From contig JAAFHO010000003.1 of NCBI GenBank assembly GCA_013297575.1, positions 1 to 33,031 on the forward strand: a stretch of 33,031 nt of DNA. The letters are read 5' to 3'. A model generated the notes under the pieces. That model was not told the origin of the DNA and searched no databases. It saw only the letters and a list, made by a program, of their open reading frames with translations. The stretch is from Chitinophagales bacterium (GTDB lineage Bacteria; Bacteroidota; Bacteroidia; Chitinophagales; Saprospiraceae). Position 1 is the stretch's first letter, and the number at the start of each line of letters is the position of its first letter. The position numbers and the translations under genes are program-made. Below are positions 8,671 to 18,323 of the stretch, piece by piece.

Positions 8671-11600
8671 ATGAATTCGTTTAAAACATTGAATAACGTA
8701 GCGGGCTGGATTGTGTTTGCTATTTCTGCACTTGTGCTCGGCTTTGCAGCCGAACGTACTGGTAGTCTTTGGGACTGCGGTGAATTTATTTCAGGTGCTT
8801 ACAAATTGCAAGTAGTACACCCGCCCGGTGCGCCAATCTTTCTATTAGTAGGTCGTATGTTTGCGTGGGTTGCCACTTTACTTTCGAGTGATCCGGCCAT
8901 GATCGCTTTTTCTGTCAACCTACTTTCTGCAATTTGTACGGCTTTTGCAGGTACATTTATTTGCTGGAGTGCCACCATTTTAGGTCGGTTGGCCTTGGTG
9001 GGTCGCGATGGTGAATTAACGAGCGGGCAATCTTTTGCATTAGCGGGTGCTGGTGTAGTAGCGGGTTTAACTACCGCATTTTGTTCTTCTATTTGGTTTT
9101 CGGCGGTAGAGGGCGAGGTGTATGCGATGTCCACCTTCTTTACGTGCTTAACCCTTTGGGCTACTTTGAAATGGTACCAATTACCCAATACGGCTGATGC
9201 CGATCGGTGGTTGGTTTTTGCGATGTTCGGCGTTGCCTTATCTATGGGCGTACACTTATTGAGTTTGCTTACCTTCCCGGCATTGGCGATGTTTTACTAC
9301 TTCAAAAAAGCCAAAAACGTATCCGTTATGGGTACTTTGAGTGCTGCTTTTGTGGGGGTGTTATTTATTGTAGGTATCCAATATTTTATCATTACGGGCA
9401 TCCCTCGTTTTTGGGCGTTTTTTGATAAATTATTCGTGAATAGTTTTGGTTTGCCATTCTATTCTGGTATTGTAGCGGTATTGGCTATTTTTGCAGCAGT
9501 GATATATTTCGGTTTACAATATGCACGCCGTACTAATAATGGTCTTTTGCAACGTTTAATCGTAGCCGTAGGCTTGGTTACTATTGCGTATTTCTCTTAT
9601 GGCACAGTGATTATTCGCGCCATGGCCAATACGCCAATCAATATGAACGATCCATCGGATCCGATGCGCTTGTTACCGTACCTCAACCGCGAACAATACG
9701 GTGAGCGTCCATTATTGTACGGCCCGGATTTTGATGCAAAACCGATTGACGTTATTTCAGAGCCACGTTATGGTAGAGTAGGCGACAAATACTCGGTGGT
9801 GGATGAAAAAGTAGATTATGTATATCCTGCGAATAGCAAAGTTTTCTTCCCGCGCATGAGCGACTATTCACAAGGCCGCCCAAAAATTTATCGCGACTGG
9901 ATTGATAAAAAAAGCGGTGCTATTACAGTTGCCGACCATTTTGAGTTCTTTTGGAAATACCAAATCAAATGGATGTGGTGGCGTTATTTTATGTGGAATT
10001 TCTCGGGTCGTCAAAATGGCGACCAAGGTTATTACTCTTGGGATCCTAGTGCGGGTCACTGGATTACAGGTTTTGATGCCATTGATTCCGGTTGGATCGG
10101 CAACTCTGAAGCATTACCAGAGTTCCAAAAGAATATCAATCAGGCCAATAACAAGTACTATATGATCCCATTCTTTTTGGGTTTGTTTGGTATGTTTTTC
10201 CATTATAAGCGCGCACCCCGCGATTTTGCGGCTTTAATGTCGTTGTTTATCATCACCGGTATTGGTATCATTGTATATTCCAATCAACCGCCCAATGAGC
10301 CACGCGAACGCGATTATGTCTTGGTGGGCTCGTTCTTTACTTTTGCTATTTGGGTTGGTATGGCTGTTCTTGGTATCTACCAATTATTGGCCGAAAAGGC
10401 AAAAATGAACGGTATTGTACCCGGCGCATTGGCCACCGTAGTAGGGTTGGTTGCTCCATTCCTGATGGTGACCCAAAACTGGGACGACCATTCCCGCGCA
10501 GAGCATACAGGTAGCCGCGACTACGCTAAGAACTTCTTGGAAAGTTGCCAACCCAACGCCATTATATTTACCTACGGCGACAACGATACTTATCCGCTTT
10601 GGTACTGCCAAGAGGTGGAAAATATCCGTACCGATGTCCGTGTAGTGAATTTGTCCTTGATCGCTGTGGATTGGTATATCAACCAATTGCGCCGTAAAGT
10701 AAACAATTCGGAACCGATCAAAATGAGTATCCCAGCGGAGCAAATACGCGGTTTCAAACGGGTACAAATTCCTTATACCACTGAGCCGGGTAAAGCAAAG
10801 GAAATGAGCCTCAAAGATGTGGTGAAATTCCTAGGTGAAAATCACCCCGTGCCTTCTGGTAGCGGTAGCCGCGATTTTGACTCCTATTTGCCTTCGCACC
10901 TGATGTATATTCCGGTGGACAAAGAAGCCATTTATAAAAATAATATCGTAGCGCGTGGCGATTCATCGCGTACTGTAGTAGATACGATCCACATGAATTT
11001 GGGCGAAAAAACCACCTATATCATTAAAGATCAATTGGCGATCATGGACATTATTACGTCCAATATTTGGGATCGTCCTATTTATTGGGCCGTTACTTGC
11101 CGCGAAGACCGTTTGATGGGCTTAGAAGATTATCTCCAATTGGAGGGTCTTGGTCTGCGTTTGGTGCCTGTAAAAGGCCGCAGCCAACAAGAATATGGTA
11201 TTGTAGGTTCGGGTAGCGTCAATACGGATTTGGCTTATGATAATATTATGAACAAATGGTCATGGGGTAATTTTGACAAAAAGCACTTGTTTGTAAATAA
11301 ATCGTATTTGCCAAGTCTGCAAACCATGAAACTCACGATGATCCGCTTAGGTCGCCAATTGGTGATCGAAGATAAAAAGGACAAAGCAGTAGCACTTTCC
11401 GATAAATTCTTCGAGGTATTCCCAACCATGAATTTTGCACACGACCAGTTCTCCGCTTATATGGCCGACAACTACGCTCGTGCAGGAAACAACGAAAAAG
11501 CAGCAGCCAAAGTCCGCGAAATTGCAAAACAAGCGCAAGAACAATTCCAATATTACGACGCACAAGAGCCGCGATTCAAAACGGCTTACAAGCAAGATAT

Positions 11601-11739
11601 GCAGTTCCTCATGGGCACCGTACAAACCCTGATGGGTACAGCCGCTCAAATGAAGGATCAGGCGTTGATGCAGGAGTTGGAAAAACAGTTCGAGCCGTAT
11701 ATGCCAAAAATGCCGCCAGGCGGGAATCTAGGACAATAA
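8671..11739 (+). CDS. DUF2723 domain-containing large membrane protein (GT-C glycosyltransferase-like)
   Basis: N-terminus NNVAGWIVFAISALVLGFAAERTGSLWDCGEFISGAYKLQVVHPPGAPIFLLVGR matches the DUF2723 signature; multi-TM N-terminal half and long soluble C-terminal part. Confidence 0.92.
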   Translation: MNSFKTLNNVAGWIVFAISALVLGFAAERTGSLWDCGEFISGAYKLQVVHPPGAPIFLLVGRMFAWVATLLSSDPAMIAFSVNLLSAICTAFAGTFICWSATILGRLALVGRDGELTSGQSFALAGAGVVAGLTTAFCSSIWFSAVEGEVYAMSTFFTCLTLWATLKWYQLPNTADADRWLVFAMFGVALSMGVHLLSLLTFPALAMFYYFKKAKNVSVMGTLSAAFVGVLFIVGIQYFIITGIPRFWAFFDKLFVNSFGLPFYSGIVAVLAIFAAVIYFGLQYARRTNNGLLQRLIVAVGLVTIAYFSYGTVIIRAMANTPINMNDPSDPMRLLPYLNREQYGERPLLYGPDFDAKPIDVISEPRYGRVGDKYSVVDEKVDYVYPANSKVFFPRMSDYSQGRPKIYRDWIDKKSGAITVADHFEFFWKYQIKWMWWRYFMWNFSGRQNGDQGYYSWDPSAGHWITGFDAIDSGWIGNSEALPEFQKNINQANNKYYMIPFFLGLFGMFFHYKRAPRDFAALMSLFIITGIGIIVYSNQPPNEPRERDYVLVGSFFTFAIWVGMAVLGIYQLLAEKAKMNGIVPGALATVVGLVAPFLMVTQNWDDHSRAEHTGSRDYAKNFLESCQPNAIIFTYGDNDTYPLWYCQEVENIRTDVRVVNLSLIAVDWYINQLRRKVNNSEPIKMSIPAEQIRGFKRVQIPYTTEPGKAKEMSLKDVVKFLGENHPVPSGSGSRDFDSYLPSHLMYIPVDKEAIYKNNIVARGDSSRTVVDTIHMNLGEKTTYIIKDQLAIMDIITSNIWDRPIYWAVTCREDRLMGLEDYLQLEGLGLRLVPVKGRSQQEYGIVGSGSVNTDLAYDNIMNKWSWGNFDKKHLFVNKSYLPSLQTMKLTMIRLGRQLVIEDKKDKAVALSDKFFEVFPTMNFAHDQFSAYMADNYARAGNNEKAAAKVREIAKQAQEQFQYYDAQEPRFKTAYKQDMQFLMGTVQTLMGTAAQMKDQALMQELEKQFEPYMPKMPPGGNLGQ

Positions 11740-11755
11740 ATGATCTTTTAAATGG

Positions 11756-11800
11756 TGCATTTGCGAAGTAGTACATGCTTTGCAAATGCATTATTTTTTA
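11756..11800 (+). terminator. Rho-independent terminator after the DUF2723 gene
   Basis: TGCATTTGC (11756-11764) / GCAAATGCA (11782-11790) followed by TTATTTTTTAGTTTTT. Confidence 0.75.
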
Positions 11801-11838
11801 GTTTTTCATATTCAATCCATAACAGTTTAAACATTCAC

Positions 11839-13284
11839 ATGCAACGCACAAAAATTGCAGCATTGCTCCAAACGGAGCCTATTGGAACAGCAGTACAGGT
11901 GAAGGGATGGGTAAAAGCCTTTCGCAACAGTCAATTTATAGCATTAAATGATGGCTCTACGGCCAATAATATACAAATCGTTGTCGATAGCGAAAACACT
12001 GATCCCGAATTGCTCAAACGCATCAAATTTGGAGCAGCCATTGGGGCCATCGGTATCGTAATTGAGAGCCAAGGCCAAGGCCAAAAAATCGAAATTAAAG
12101 CATCGGACATTACGATTTATGGCGATTGCAATTTGGAAGAATATCCATTGCAGCAGAAAAAGCAATCCTTAGAGTTTTTACGGGAAAAAGCACATTTGCG
12201 CTTCCGTACCAATACGTTTGCTGCGGTATTCCGGATTCGCCACGCGCTGGCTTTTGCGGTACATAAGTTTTTCAACGACCGTGGTTTTTTCTATTTGCAC
12301 ACGCCTATTATCACCGCCAGTGATGCCGAAGGTGCGGGTGAAATGTTCCGCGTTACTACTTTGGATGCGCAAAAACCACCTTTGGACGAGCAAGGCGCGG
12401 TTGATTTTTCTAAAGATTTCTTTGGCAGATCGGCTAATTTGACGGTTTCAGGGCAATTGGAAGCAGAATTGGGTGCCATGGCTTTGGGTGAAGTTTATAC
12501 GTTTGGCCCTACTTTCCGCGCCGAAAACTCCAATACTACCCGCCACTTGGCCGAGTTCTGGATGATCGAACCAGAGGTAGCCTTCAACGACCTCAATGAT
12601 AACATGAACCTCGCAGAGGATATGTTGCGTTATGTGATTGCTTACGCCCTAGAAAACTGTAAAGATGATTTGGCGATATTAGAAGCGCGTTTAATCGAGG
12701 AAGAAAAATCCAAACCACAAGACCAGCGCAGCGAACTGACTTTGACTGAAAAATTGCGCTTTGTGACTGAAAATGATTTTGAACGCCTGACTTATACCGA
12801 GGCGGTGGAGATTTTGCGGAACTCGACACCGAATAAAAAAGGCAAATTCCAGTACCCAATTGAGGGCTGGGGTGCCGATTTGCAGAGCGAGCACGAGCGT
12901 TATTTGGTAGAAAAGCATTTCAAAAAACCGGTAATCCTTACTGATTACCCATCGGCCATTAAGTCGTTTTATATGCGCCTCAACGATGGCACCGAACCGG
13001 GTAAAGAAACAGTGCGGGCGATGGATATTTTGTTCCCAGGCATCGGTGAAATAGTAGGTGGATCGCAGCGCGAAGAGCGTTACGATGTGTTACTGGCCAA
13101 AATGAAAGCCATGCACATTCCCGAAGAAGAACTCTACTGGTACTTGGATACCCGCAAATTTGGAACTTGCCCACATGCGGGTTTTGGCCTTGGTTTTGAG
13201 CGTTTGATCCTGTTTGTGACAGGTATGACCAATATCCGCGACGTGATTGCGTTCCCGAGGTATCCCGGTAGTGCGGAGTTCTAG
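11839..13284 (+). CDS. asnS: Asparagine--tRNA ligase (class IIb; start at MQRTKIAAL, downstream of the ORF-track start)
   Basis: OB-fold N-terminus ([22 protein letters not shown]); class II motifs [28 protein letters not shown] and [41 protein letters not shown]. Confidence 0.97.
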   Translation: MQRTKIAALLQTEPIGTAVQVKGWVKAFRNSQFIALNDGSTANNIQIVVDSENTDPELLKRIKFGAAIGAIGIVIESQGQGQKIEIKASDITIYGDCNLEEYPLQQKKQSLEFLREKAHLRFRTNTFAAVFRIRHALAFAVHKFFNDRGFFYLHTPIITASDAEGAGEMFRVTTLDAQKPPLDEQGAVDFSKDFFGRSANLTVSGQLEAELGAMALGEVYTFGPTFRAENSNTTRHLAEFWMIEPEVAFNDLNDNMNLAEDMLRYVIAYALENCKDDLAILEARLIEEEKSKPQDQRSELTLTEKLRFVTENDFERLTYTEAVEILRNSTPNKKGKFQYPIEGWGADLQSEHERYLVEKHFKKPVILTDYPSAIKSFYMRLNDGTEPGKETVRAMDILFPGIGEIVGGSQREERYDVLLAKMKAMHIPEEELYWYLDTRKFGTCPHAGFGLGFERLILFVTGMTNIRDVIAFPRYPGSAEF

Positions 13285-13313
13285 TCGTTAACAAAATTGG
13301 ATAGATGATATGG

Positions 13314-13354
13314 AACGTCAACGAGAGGTAAAGGTCTTGTTGACGTTTTTTTTT
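13314..13354 (+). terminator. Rho-independent terminator after asnS
   Basis: AACGTCAAC (13314-13322) / GTTGACGTT (13339-13347) followed by a T-run. Confidence 0.85.
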
Positions 13355-13397
13355 GTGGGTTCCGGAACGCTCTAAAAACCCATATAATGATAGAAAT

Positions 13398-13835
13398 ATG
13401 AGACTAACCGCATTATTTTTGTTGCTGCTATGCTCTTGTAAAAGCACTCCTCCATTACTAATTAAGCCTCCACGCGTTGTGAGTGAAGAGTGCTTGCCTT
13501 TTATAGATCTTATTCAATCTAATTGGCGGTTATTAGACAGCAATGTATTTACCATTCAGTCTGATACTGCGATAGGGTCAGCCACACGGATATATTTTAA
13601 TAAAATGTCAAATGCCTGCTTAAAAGGTTTATCACGTAAAGAAATCCATCAACTTTTCGGCCAGCCTAGCCGTGAATATAATTCTTCGTCGGATCAGGGC
13701 AGAATTGATTATTATTTGAAAGAAGTATGCAATCATCCTAAAAGCGGGTGTATTCAACTAAAAATTAGAATAAATCCGCAGAAAGATTCAGTGATTAAAG
13801 TACTGCCTATGATTGTAGAACGGGTTGATTATTAA
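13398..13835 (+). CDS. Hypothetical lipoprotein
   Basis: MRLTALFLLLLCSCKSTPP: short signal peptide with lipobox-like LLCSC. The ORF-track start (13353) would begin inside the asnS terminator. Confidence 0.7.
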   Translation: MRLTALFLLLLCSCKSTPPLLIKPPRVVSEECLPFIDLIQSNWRLLDSNVFTIQSDTAIGSATRIYFNKMSNACLKGLSRKEIHQLFGQPSREYNSSSDQGRIDYYLKEVCNHPKSGCIQLKIRINPQKDSVIKVLPMIVERVDY

Positions 13836-14011
13836 TGCTGAAACTGTTGTCTGACTGAATGGTAGTGAGGTAACCGCTTTGGTACTTACTAAATGATTTT
13901 TATGCTCTAACTGAAAAAAAAGGCTAGAGATATTTAGATAGAATCAAAGATGCTCAAGAAGTTTTAGTTGCTATTTTTTTCTGTCTCAATAACCAAACAA
14001 ATTTAAGAAAG

Positions 14012-14332
14012 ATGAGAAATTATAATATCGAATATCTTGAGATTGAATATAGTCTGATGCAGGTATTTTTGATCAATATCCCTGATAATATTCTTGATAT
14101 AAGTTATCACTCATTCTTGAAAAATATTGAAATTCAGGTTGTTATCCTTGAAGAGACAACAATAAAAAGTACATATAAAAAGGATATTGAGCATATTTTA
14201 GAAGGGTATACAATTGGAATAAATATTGTATTCATATCGAAAGAAAAATTTAACGAAAATAAAGGAGAATGGCTGCCAATTTATTACACTTGGTTACCTA
14301 ATTTACTGTTTTCCAAAGCAGCAATATTATGA
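14012..14332 (+). CDS. Hypothetical protein (106 aa)
   Basis: AT-rich ORF; its stop overlaps the start of the next ORF by 4 nt (ATGA), suggesting translational coupling. Confidence 0.6.
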   Translation: MRNYNIEYLEIEYSLMQVFLINIPDNILDISYHSFLKNIEIQVVILEETTIKSTYKKDIEHILEGYTIGINIVFISKEKFNENKGEWLPIYYTWLPNLLFSKAAIL

Positions 14333-14619
14333 TTGAGAACAACTTAGAAATAAAATACCAATCTTGTCTTCTCATGGACGCATTACATCGCAATATTAAC
14401 GATAGATTTTATAGTGTATCTTTTGAAATGTATGGTTCTGAAATACAAGTAAAAATAATACTCAGCAAAAGGACTGATGTAGAAGATGAATATATTGATG
14501 ATTTGATGGCTGAATTCATCGCTAGACAAGATATTAAAGATATTAAAAAGGCTATTGTTGATGTAGGTCAAAAATCTACCCCTTTAGGAAATATTGTTTA
14601 TCAAAAAATGTACTTCTAG
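14329..14619 (+). CDS. Hypothetical protein (96 aa), coupled to and possibly distantly paralogous to the preceding ORF
   Basis: ATGA overlap. Both contain a similar block: SFLKNIEIQVVILEETTIKSTYKKDIEHILEGY vs SFEMYGSEIQVKIILSKRTDVEDEYIDDLMAEFI. Confidence 0.6.
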   Translation: MIENNLEIKYQSCLLMDALHRNINDRFYSVSFEMYGSEIQVKIILSKRTDVEDEYIDDLMAEFIARQDIKDIKKAIVDVGQKSTPLGNIVYQKMYF

Positions 14620-14834
14620 CGAAATGATCGTCAAATTGATTCTTGTTTTTGCTTTTATTAGGTATCTTAATTACAACTACAAATGGTAATCTCCTTACCT
14701 TGAAATCGCTCCATACCAGAGGATATGTTCGAGATGGAGCAACCCTTGAAAAAGGATGTCAACCTTAGTTCAGAAGTCCAGTACATGCTTTTTCATAACC
14801 ATCGAGTCCATCTATTTCAATTTTAAAAAATAAT

Positions 14835-15410
14835 ATGAAAATTTTAGTCCTAGTAATAATCGCATTAATACCGTTTCAAATTGCCCGGACTCAAACGGTC
14901 GATACCTCAATTACTTATAGGGTTTTAACAATAAAGGGTAATGATAGTCATTATTTTTTTTCGCTATTCGGCTTATATGCTGAAAAAGATACCACTTTAA
15001 TTTGGGATAAATTAAAATCATCGGACATTGAGCCTTTTCAACAAGAATTTCTTAAATTTCAAGAGTTTTTGCAATACGAAACACATTTTTCTAATATTTT
15101 AAATAACTATGTGGCTTGTCAGGTTGCGAAAGTGGATGTGCCCACGAAAAATAAAGTACCTAAATTTGGGGGCGGGGACTACACAGTTTTTGAAATTCAG
15201 TTTTATTACCCTTATCAATGTGATAAATTTATGCAAGTTATTGATAAGTATAAGGTAGAAGAGTGGGGGTATCCAACAGAACAAGGTGGCTCCATTTTAT
15301 TTCATTCGGAAGATCGCTCTATCTTTGTGTTCGTAGATTGGACCGATGAATGGGATATAGAAAAACTGAAGGGCGTAAGAGATCGGGTAAAAAAACTGTT
15401 AAATAAGTAG
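14835..15410 (+). CDS. Secreted hypothetical protein, tandem paralog 1
   Basis: Signal peptide MKILVLVIIALIPFQIARTQ; conserved blocks EKDTTLIWDKLKSSDI, QYETHFSNILNNYVA, YTVFEIQFYYPYQCDKFMQVIDKYKVEEWGYPTEQGG, DIEKLKGVRDRVKKLLNK. Confidence 0.85.
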   Translation: MKILVLVIIALIPFQIARTQTVDTSITYRVLTIKGNDSHYFFSLFGLYAEKDTTLIWDKLKSSDIEPFQQEFLKFQEFLQYETHFSNILNNYVACQVAKVDVPTKNKVPKFGGGDYTVFEIQFYYPYQCDKFMQVIDKYKVEEWGYPTEQGGSILFHSEDRSIFVFVDWTDEWDIEKLKGVRDRVKKLLNK

Positions 15411-15576
15411 CGAATCTGCACACAGAAGCCCTTATGCGGCTATTTAAATGTGAAAAAAAATTAAATTAATCTACTTCATCTTATTTGGATGTCAACTTTA
15501 GTTCAGAAGTCCAGTAAATACTTTTTCATTATACTCGAGTTGGCCAGTTCCAATTAAAAAGAAAAAAATAAATTAT

Positions 15577-16158
15577 ATGAAAATTTTAGTCCTAGTAATA
15601 ATCGCATTAATACCGTTTCAAATTGTACAAGCCCAAAAGGTTGATACAGCAATCACCTATAAGGTTTTGCCACTAGACGAATATGATGTTCATTATCAAA
15701 ATACCCAACTTGATTTGTATTGTGAAAAAGATACAACGTTAATTTGGGATACATTGAAAGCATCTGATATTGTATTTTTTCAACAAGAATTTACCAGATT
15801 CGAGAAAGTTTTGCAATACAAAACACATTTTTCCAATATTTTGAACAACTATGTAGCGCGTCAAATTGCTAATGTGTCTTTGCCTTTGAAAAATTCAAAA
15901 TCCAGTTTAAAGTATTTTTATTGTACAGTTTTTGAAATTCAATTTTATTATCCTTATCAATGTGATAAATTTATGCAAGTCATCGATAAGTATAAAGTTG
16001 AAGTCTTAGGACACCCAACAGAAGAAGGTGGCCCTGTTTTATTTTATGCTAATGAACAATCTATTTTCGTTTTCATAGATGATAGCGGTTTTGGTGAATG
16101 GGACATAGAAAAACTGAAGACGGTGAGAAATCGGGTAAAAAAACTGTTAGATAGGTAG
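15577..16158 (+). CDS. Secreted hypothetical protein, tandem paralog 2
   Basis: Same blocks as paralog 1; the first ~49 nt of the coding sequence are identical to paralog 1. Confidence 0.85.
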   Translation: MKILVLVIIALIPFQIVQAQKVDTAITYKVLPLDEYDVHYQNTQLDLYCEKDTTLIWDTLKASDIVFFQQEFTRFEKVLQYKTHFSNILNNYVARQIANVSLPLKNSKSSLKYFYCTVFEIQFYYPYQCDKFMQVIDKYKVEVLGHPTEEGGPVLFYANEQSIFVFIDDSGFGEWDIEKLKTVRNRVKKLLDR

Positions 16159-16294
16159 CATACTCGTTTGAAAAAACATTAAATTGTGCTGCTTCATCTT
16201 GTTTGGGTGTCAACTTTAGTGCAGAAGTCCATTAAATACTTTTTCATTACCTTCGAGTTCGCCAGTTCCAATTAAAAAGTAAAAAATAAATTAC

Positions 16295-16873
16295 ATGAAA
16301 ATTTTATCACTAGCATTAATCGCAATCATACCTTTTCAATTTGCCCTGGCTCAAAAGGTCGATACCTCAATTACCTCTAGGGTTTTAGTAATAGAAGAGC
16401 ATGATAGCCATTATGTTGATCCACAAGACTTGTGGACGCATGCTCAAGGAGATACTACTTTAATTTGGGATAAGTTAAAATCATCTGACATTGTATATTA
16501 CCAGGAAGATCTTGTTAGATTTAAAATTTTTTTGCAATACGAAACACATTTTTCCAATATTTTAGACAATTATGTGCTCTTTCAAGTAGCAAAAGTGGAT
16601 CTTCCTACGAAAAGCCCAATGCCTTATTCTGGGTATTTCCCTTATACAGTTTTTGAGATTCAATTTTATTACTCATATCAATGTGATAAATTTATGAAAG
16701 TCGTAAATAAGTATAAGGTAGAAGAGTGGGGTTATCCAACAGAACAAGGTGGTCCTATTTTATTTTATGCTCGTGGAAATTCTATCTTTGTTTTCGTTGA
16801 TCATACCGTTGAATGGGATATAGAAAAACTGAAAGGCATAAGAGATCGGGTAAAAAAACTGTTAAATAAGTAA
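16295..16873 (+). CDS. Secreted hypothetical protein, tandem paralog 3
   Basis: Same blocks; C-terminal half is closer to paralog 1 (VEEWGYPTEQGG, DRVKKLLNK). Confidence 0.85.
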   Translation: MKILSLALIAIIPFQFALAQKVDTSITSRVLVIEEHDSHYVDPQDLWTHAQGDTTLIWDKLKSSDIVYYQEDLVRFKIFLQYETHFSNILDNYVLFQVAKVDLPTKSPMPYSGYFPYTVFEIQFYYSYQCDKFMKVVNKYKVEEWGYPTEQGGPILFYARGNSIFVFVDHTVEWDIEKLKGIRDRVKKLLNK

Positions 16874-17142
16874 CGTACTCGCACATAGAAGCATTCATGT
16901 GGCCATTTAAATGCGACACCTTTTTTGAAAATACATTTAATTGTGCTGTTTAATCTTGTTTGGATGTCAATTTTAGTGCGGAAGTCCAACAAGTTATTTA
17001 CTTTCTTTTTATCTTTGACACCCCTTTTAGAACACTATCCAACAGTTATATTTTACTGGGATGGCGTTAATTATGGTAGCAACGTACAAAGAACGTGGTA
17101 TTCATCCAGTTTTAAGCCCCCATTTTTCAATACATTAAAATA

Positions 17143-17637
17143 ATGCAAGAATTCAATATTAACTATAAAAAACATAAATATAATTTATATTCTATTAAGT
17201 TTAGCGGAGATCATTATTTCATTAGGACAAATTTGATTGCTGTATTAGAAAGTCATCTTGCTTTAGTTGAAGGCGATTTGTATGTTGAAATTGCTAGACC
17301 CGAAGAAGACGTAAATGGTTTAATTAATCAATTAAACAGGGTAAATTCAATTGCTAATAGTATGAATGTTCCGAAGGATTTTTTTGAAATAACGTTTACT
17401 TGTAAAAGAGATGATATAAATAATGATCTTTTGTGGCGATTATCTGAATTGTGGTTTTGTTTTCAGCATGTTTCCTTTGTTATGGTGTCGAAAAAAGGTA
17501 AATTTAATTTTCAAAATCGACTTACGTGGAATAAAATTACCGATATTGTGTCTTGTTTTGTACTATTTAAAGGGGTAGAAGAAGATGTTGTTTGGATTGG
17601 GAAGAGTGATGGTTTGACCTTTCCCTACACCTTTTAA
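17143..17637 (+). CDS. Hypothetical protein (164 aa)
   Basis: ORF MQEFNINYKKHKYNLYSIKFSGDHYFIRTNLIAVLESHLALVEGDLYVEIARPEED...; no family recognised. Confidence 0.6.
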   Translation: MQEFNINYKKHKYNLYSIKFSGDHYFIRTNLIAVLESHLALVEGDLYVEIARPEEDVNGLINQLNRVNSIANSMNVPKDFFEITFTCKRDDINNDLLWRLSELWFCFQHVSFVMVSKKGKFNFQNRLTWNKITDIVSCFVLFKGVEEDVVWIGKSDGLTFPYTF

Positions 17638-17691
17638 GATACTTAGGCTAGGATATTTCTACCCATAAGAACCGTTATACCTAAAAAAGCA

Positions 17692-18279
17692 ATGATGATA
17701 AAATTTATTTTTAGGGCAACTATATTGATATTTGTCTTCTATAGTTGTACTACTATTTCAACTCAACCAAGATCTAATAATGAGTTACAAAACCAAAACC
17801 TCGGGTGTCTTCTCCCGCAGGATACAATTACTGCGAAAAATAGCGGTGCTTCTGGATGTGGTTATTTAACCTTGGTCGGTTACGACTGGGAAGATACTAC
17901 CCATGTCATCATTATCAAATTAGATTTGGATAAAGTTTTTATAAGTGAAACATGCACAGAAATAGACTTAACAAAGCAAATAAATGGCTTAAATGTTTTT
18001 GTTTATTACTTTTCACCCGATAAATTTAATGCCTCGGAGCGATTTATTAATGAATGTAATGATGTTATTCGTAGCCGAAAGTATGAACCCGAAGTTTTGG
18101 ACAAAATCACAGGAGGAAAATTGTATATTAGTCGAACACAGCCCAAAAATGAGTTTGAGCCGTTTTATTGTAATGCAAAAATAGAAGAGTTATCTATTCA
18201 AAATAGACGATCTTCACTTATTTATAAGAAAAAGATCTTTGTTTTTTATAAAACTGAAGTCGGTACTATTAGTGGTTAA
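17692..18279 (+). CDS. Hypothetical lipoprotein
   Basis: N-terminus MMIKFIFRATILIFVFYSCTT: signal peptide and cysteine consistent with a lipobox. Confidence 0.65.
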   Translation: MMIKFIFRATILIFVFYSCTTISTQPRSNNELQNQNLGCLLPQDTITAKNSGASGCGYLTLVGYDWEDTTHVIIIKLDLDKVFISETCTEIDLTKQINGLNVFVYYFSPDKFNASERFINECNDVIRSRKYEPEVLDKITGGKLYISRTQPKNEFEPFYCNAKIEELSIQNRRSSLIYKKKIFVFYKTEVGTISG

Positions 18280-18323
18280 TAATAAAGAGACTCTAATGAA
18301 TTGAATATCAATAAGTAACACAC

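Larger units (their letters stand above)
14754..17018 (+). repeat. Tandem duplication array: three full units (~720-760 bp) plus a truncated fourth
   Basis: Conserved intergenic module GATGTCAACTTTAGTTCAGAAGTCCAGTAAATACTTTTTCATTA..TCGAGT begins at 14755, 15488, ~16206 and 16963; the last lacks its gene. Confidence 0.8.

Noticed and set aside
8405-8674. 89-aa ORF upstream of the DUF2723 gene
   Set aside because: No signal or domain features, contains low-complexity GGGGGGATGGGGG, and lies in a decayed-repeat intergenic region.
8799-9188. 129-aa minus-strand ORF within the DUF2723 gene, and similar antisense ORFs at 10384-10767 and 11347-11649
   Set aside because: Antisense to a strongly supported CDS; codon-bias shadow ORFs.
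12980-13447. 155-aa minus-strand ORF overlapping asnS
   Set aside because: Fully antisense to the conserved asnS 3' end and its terminator; no recognisable protein features.
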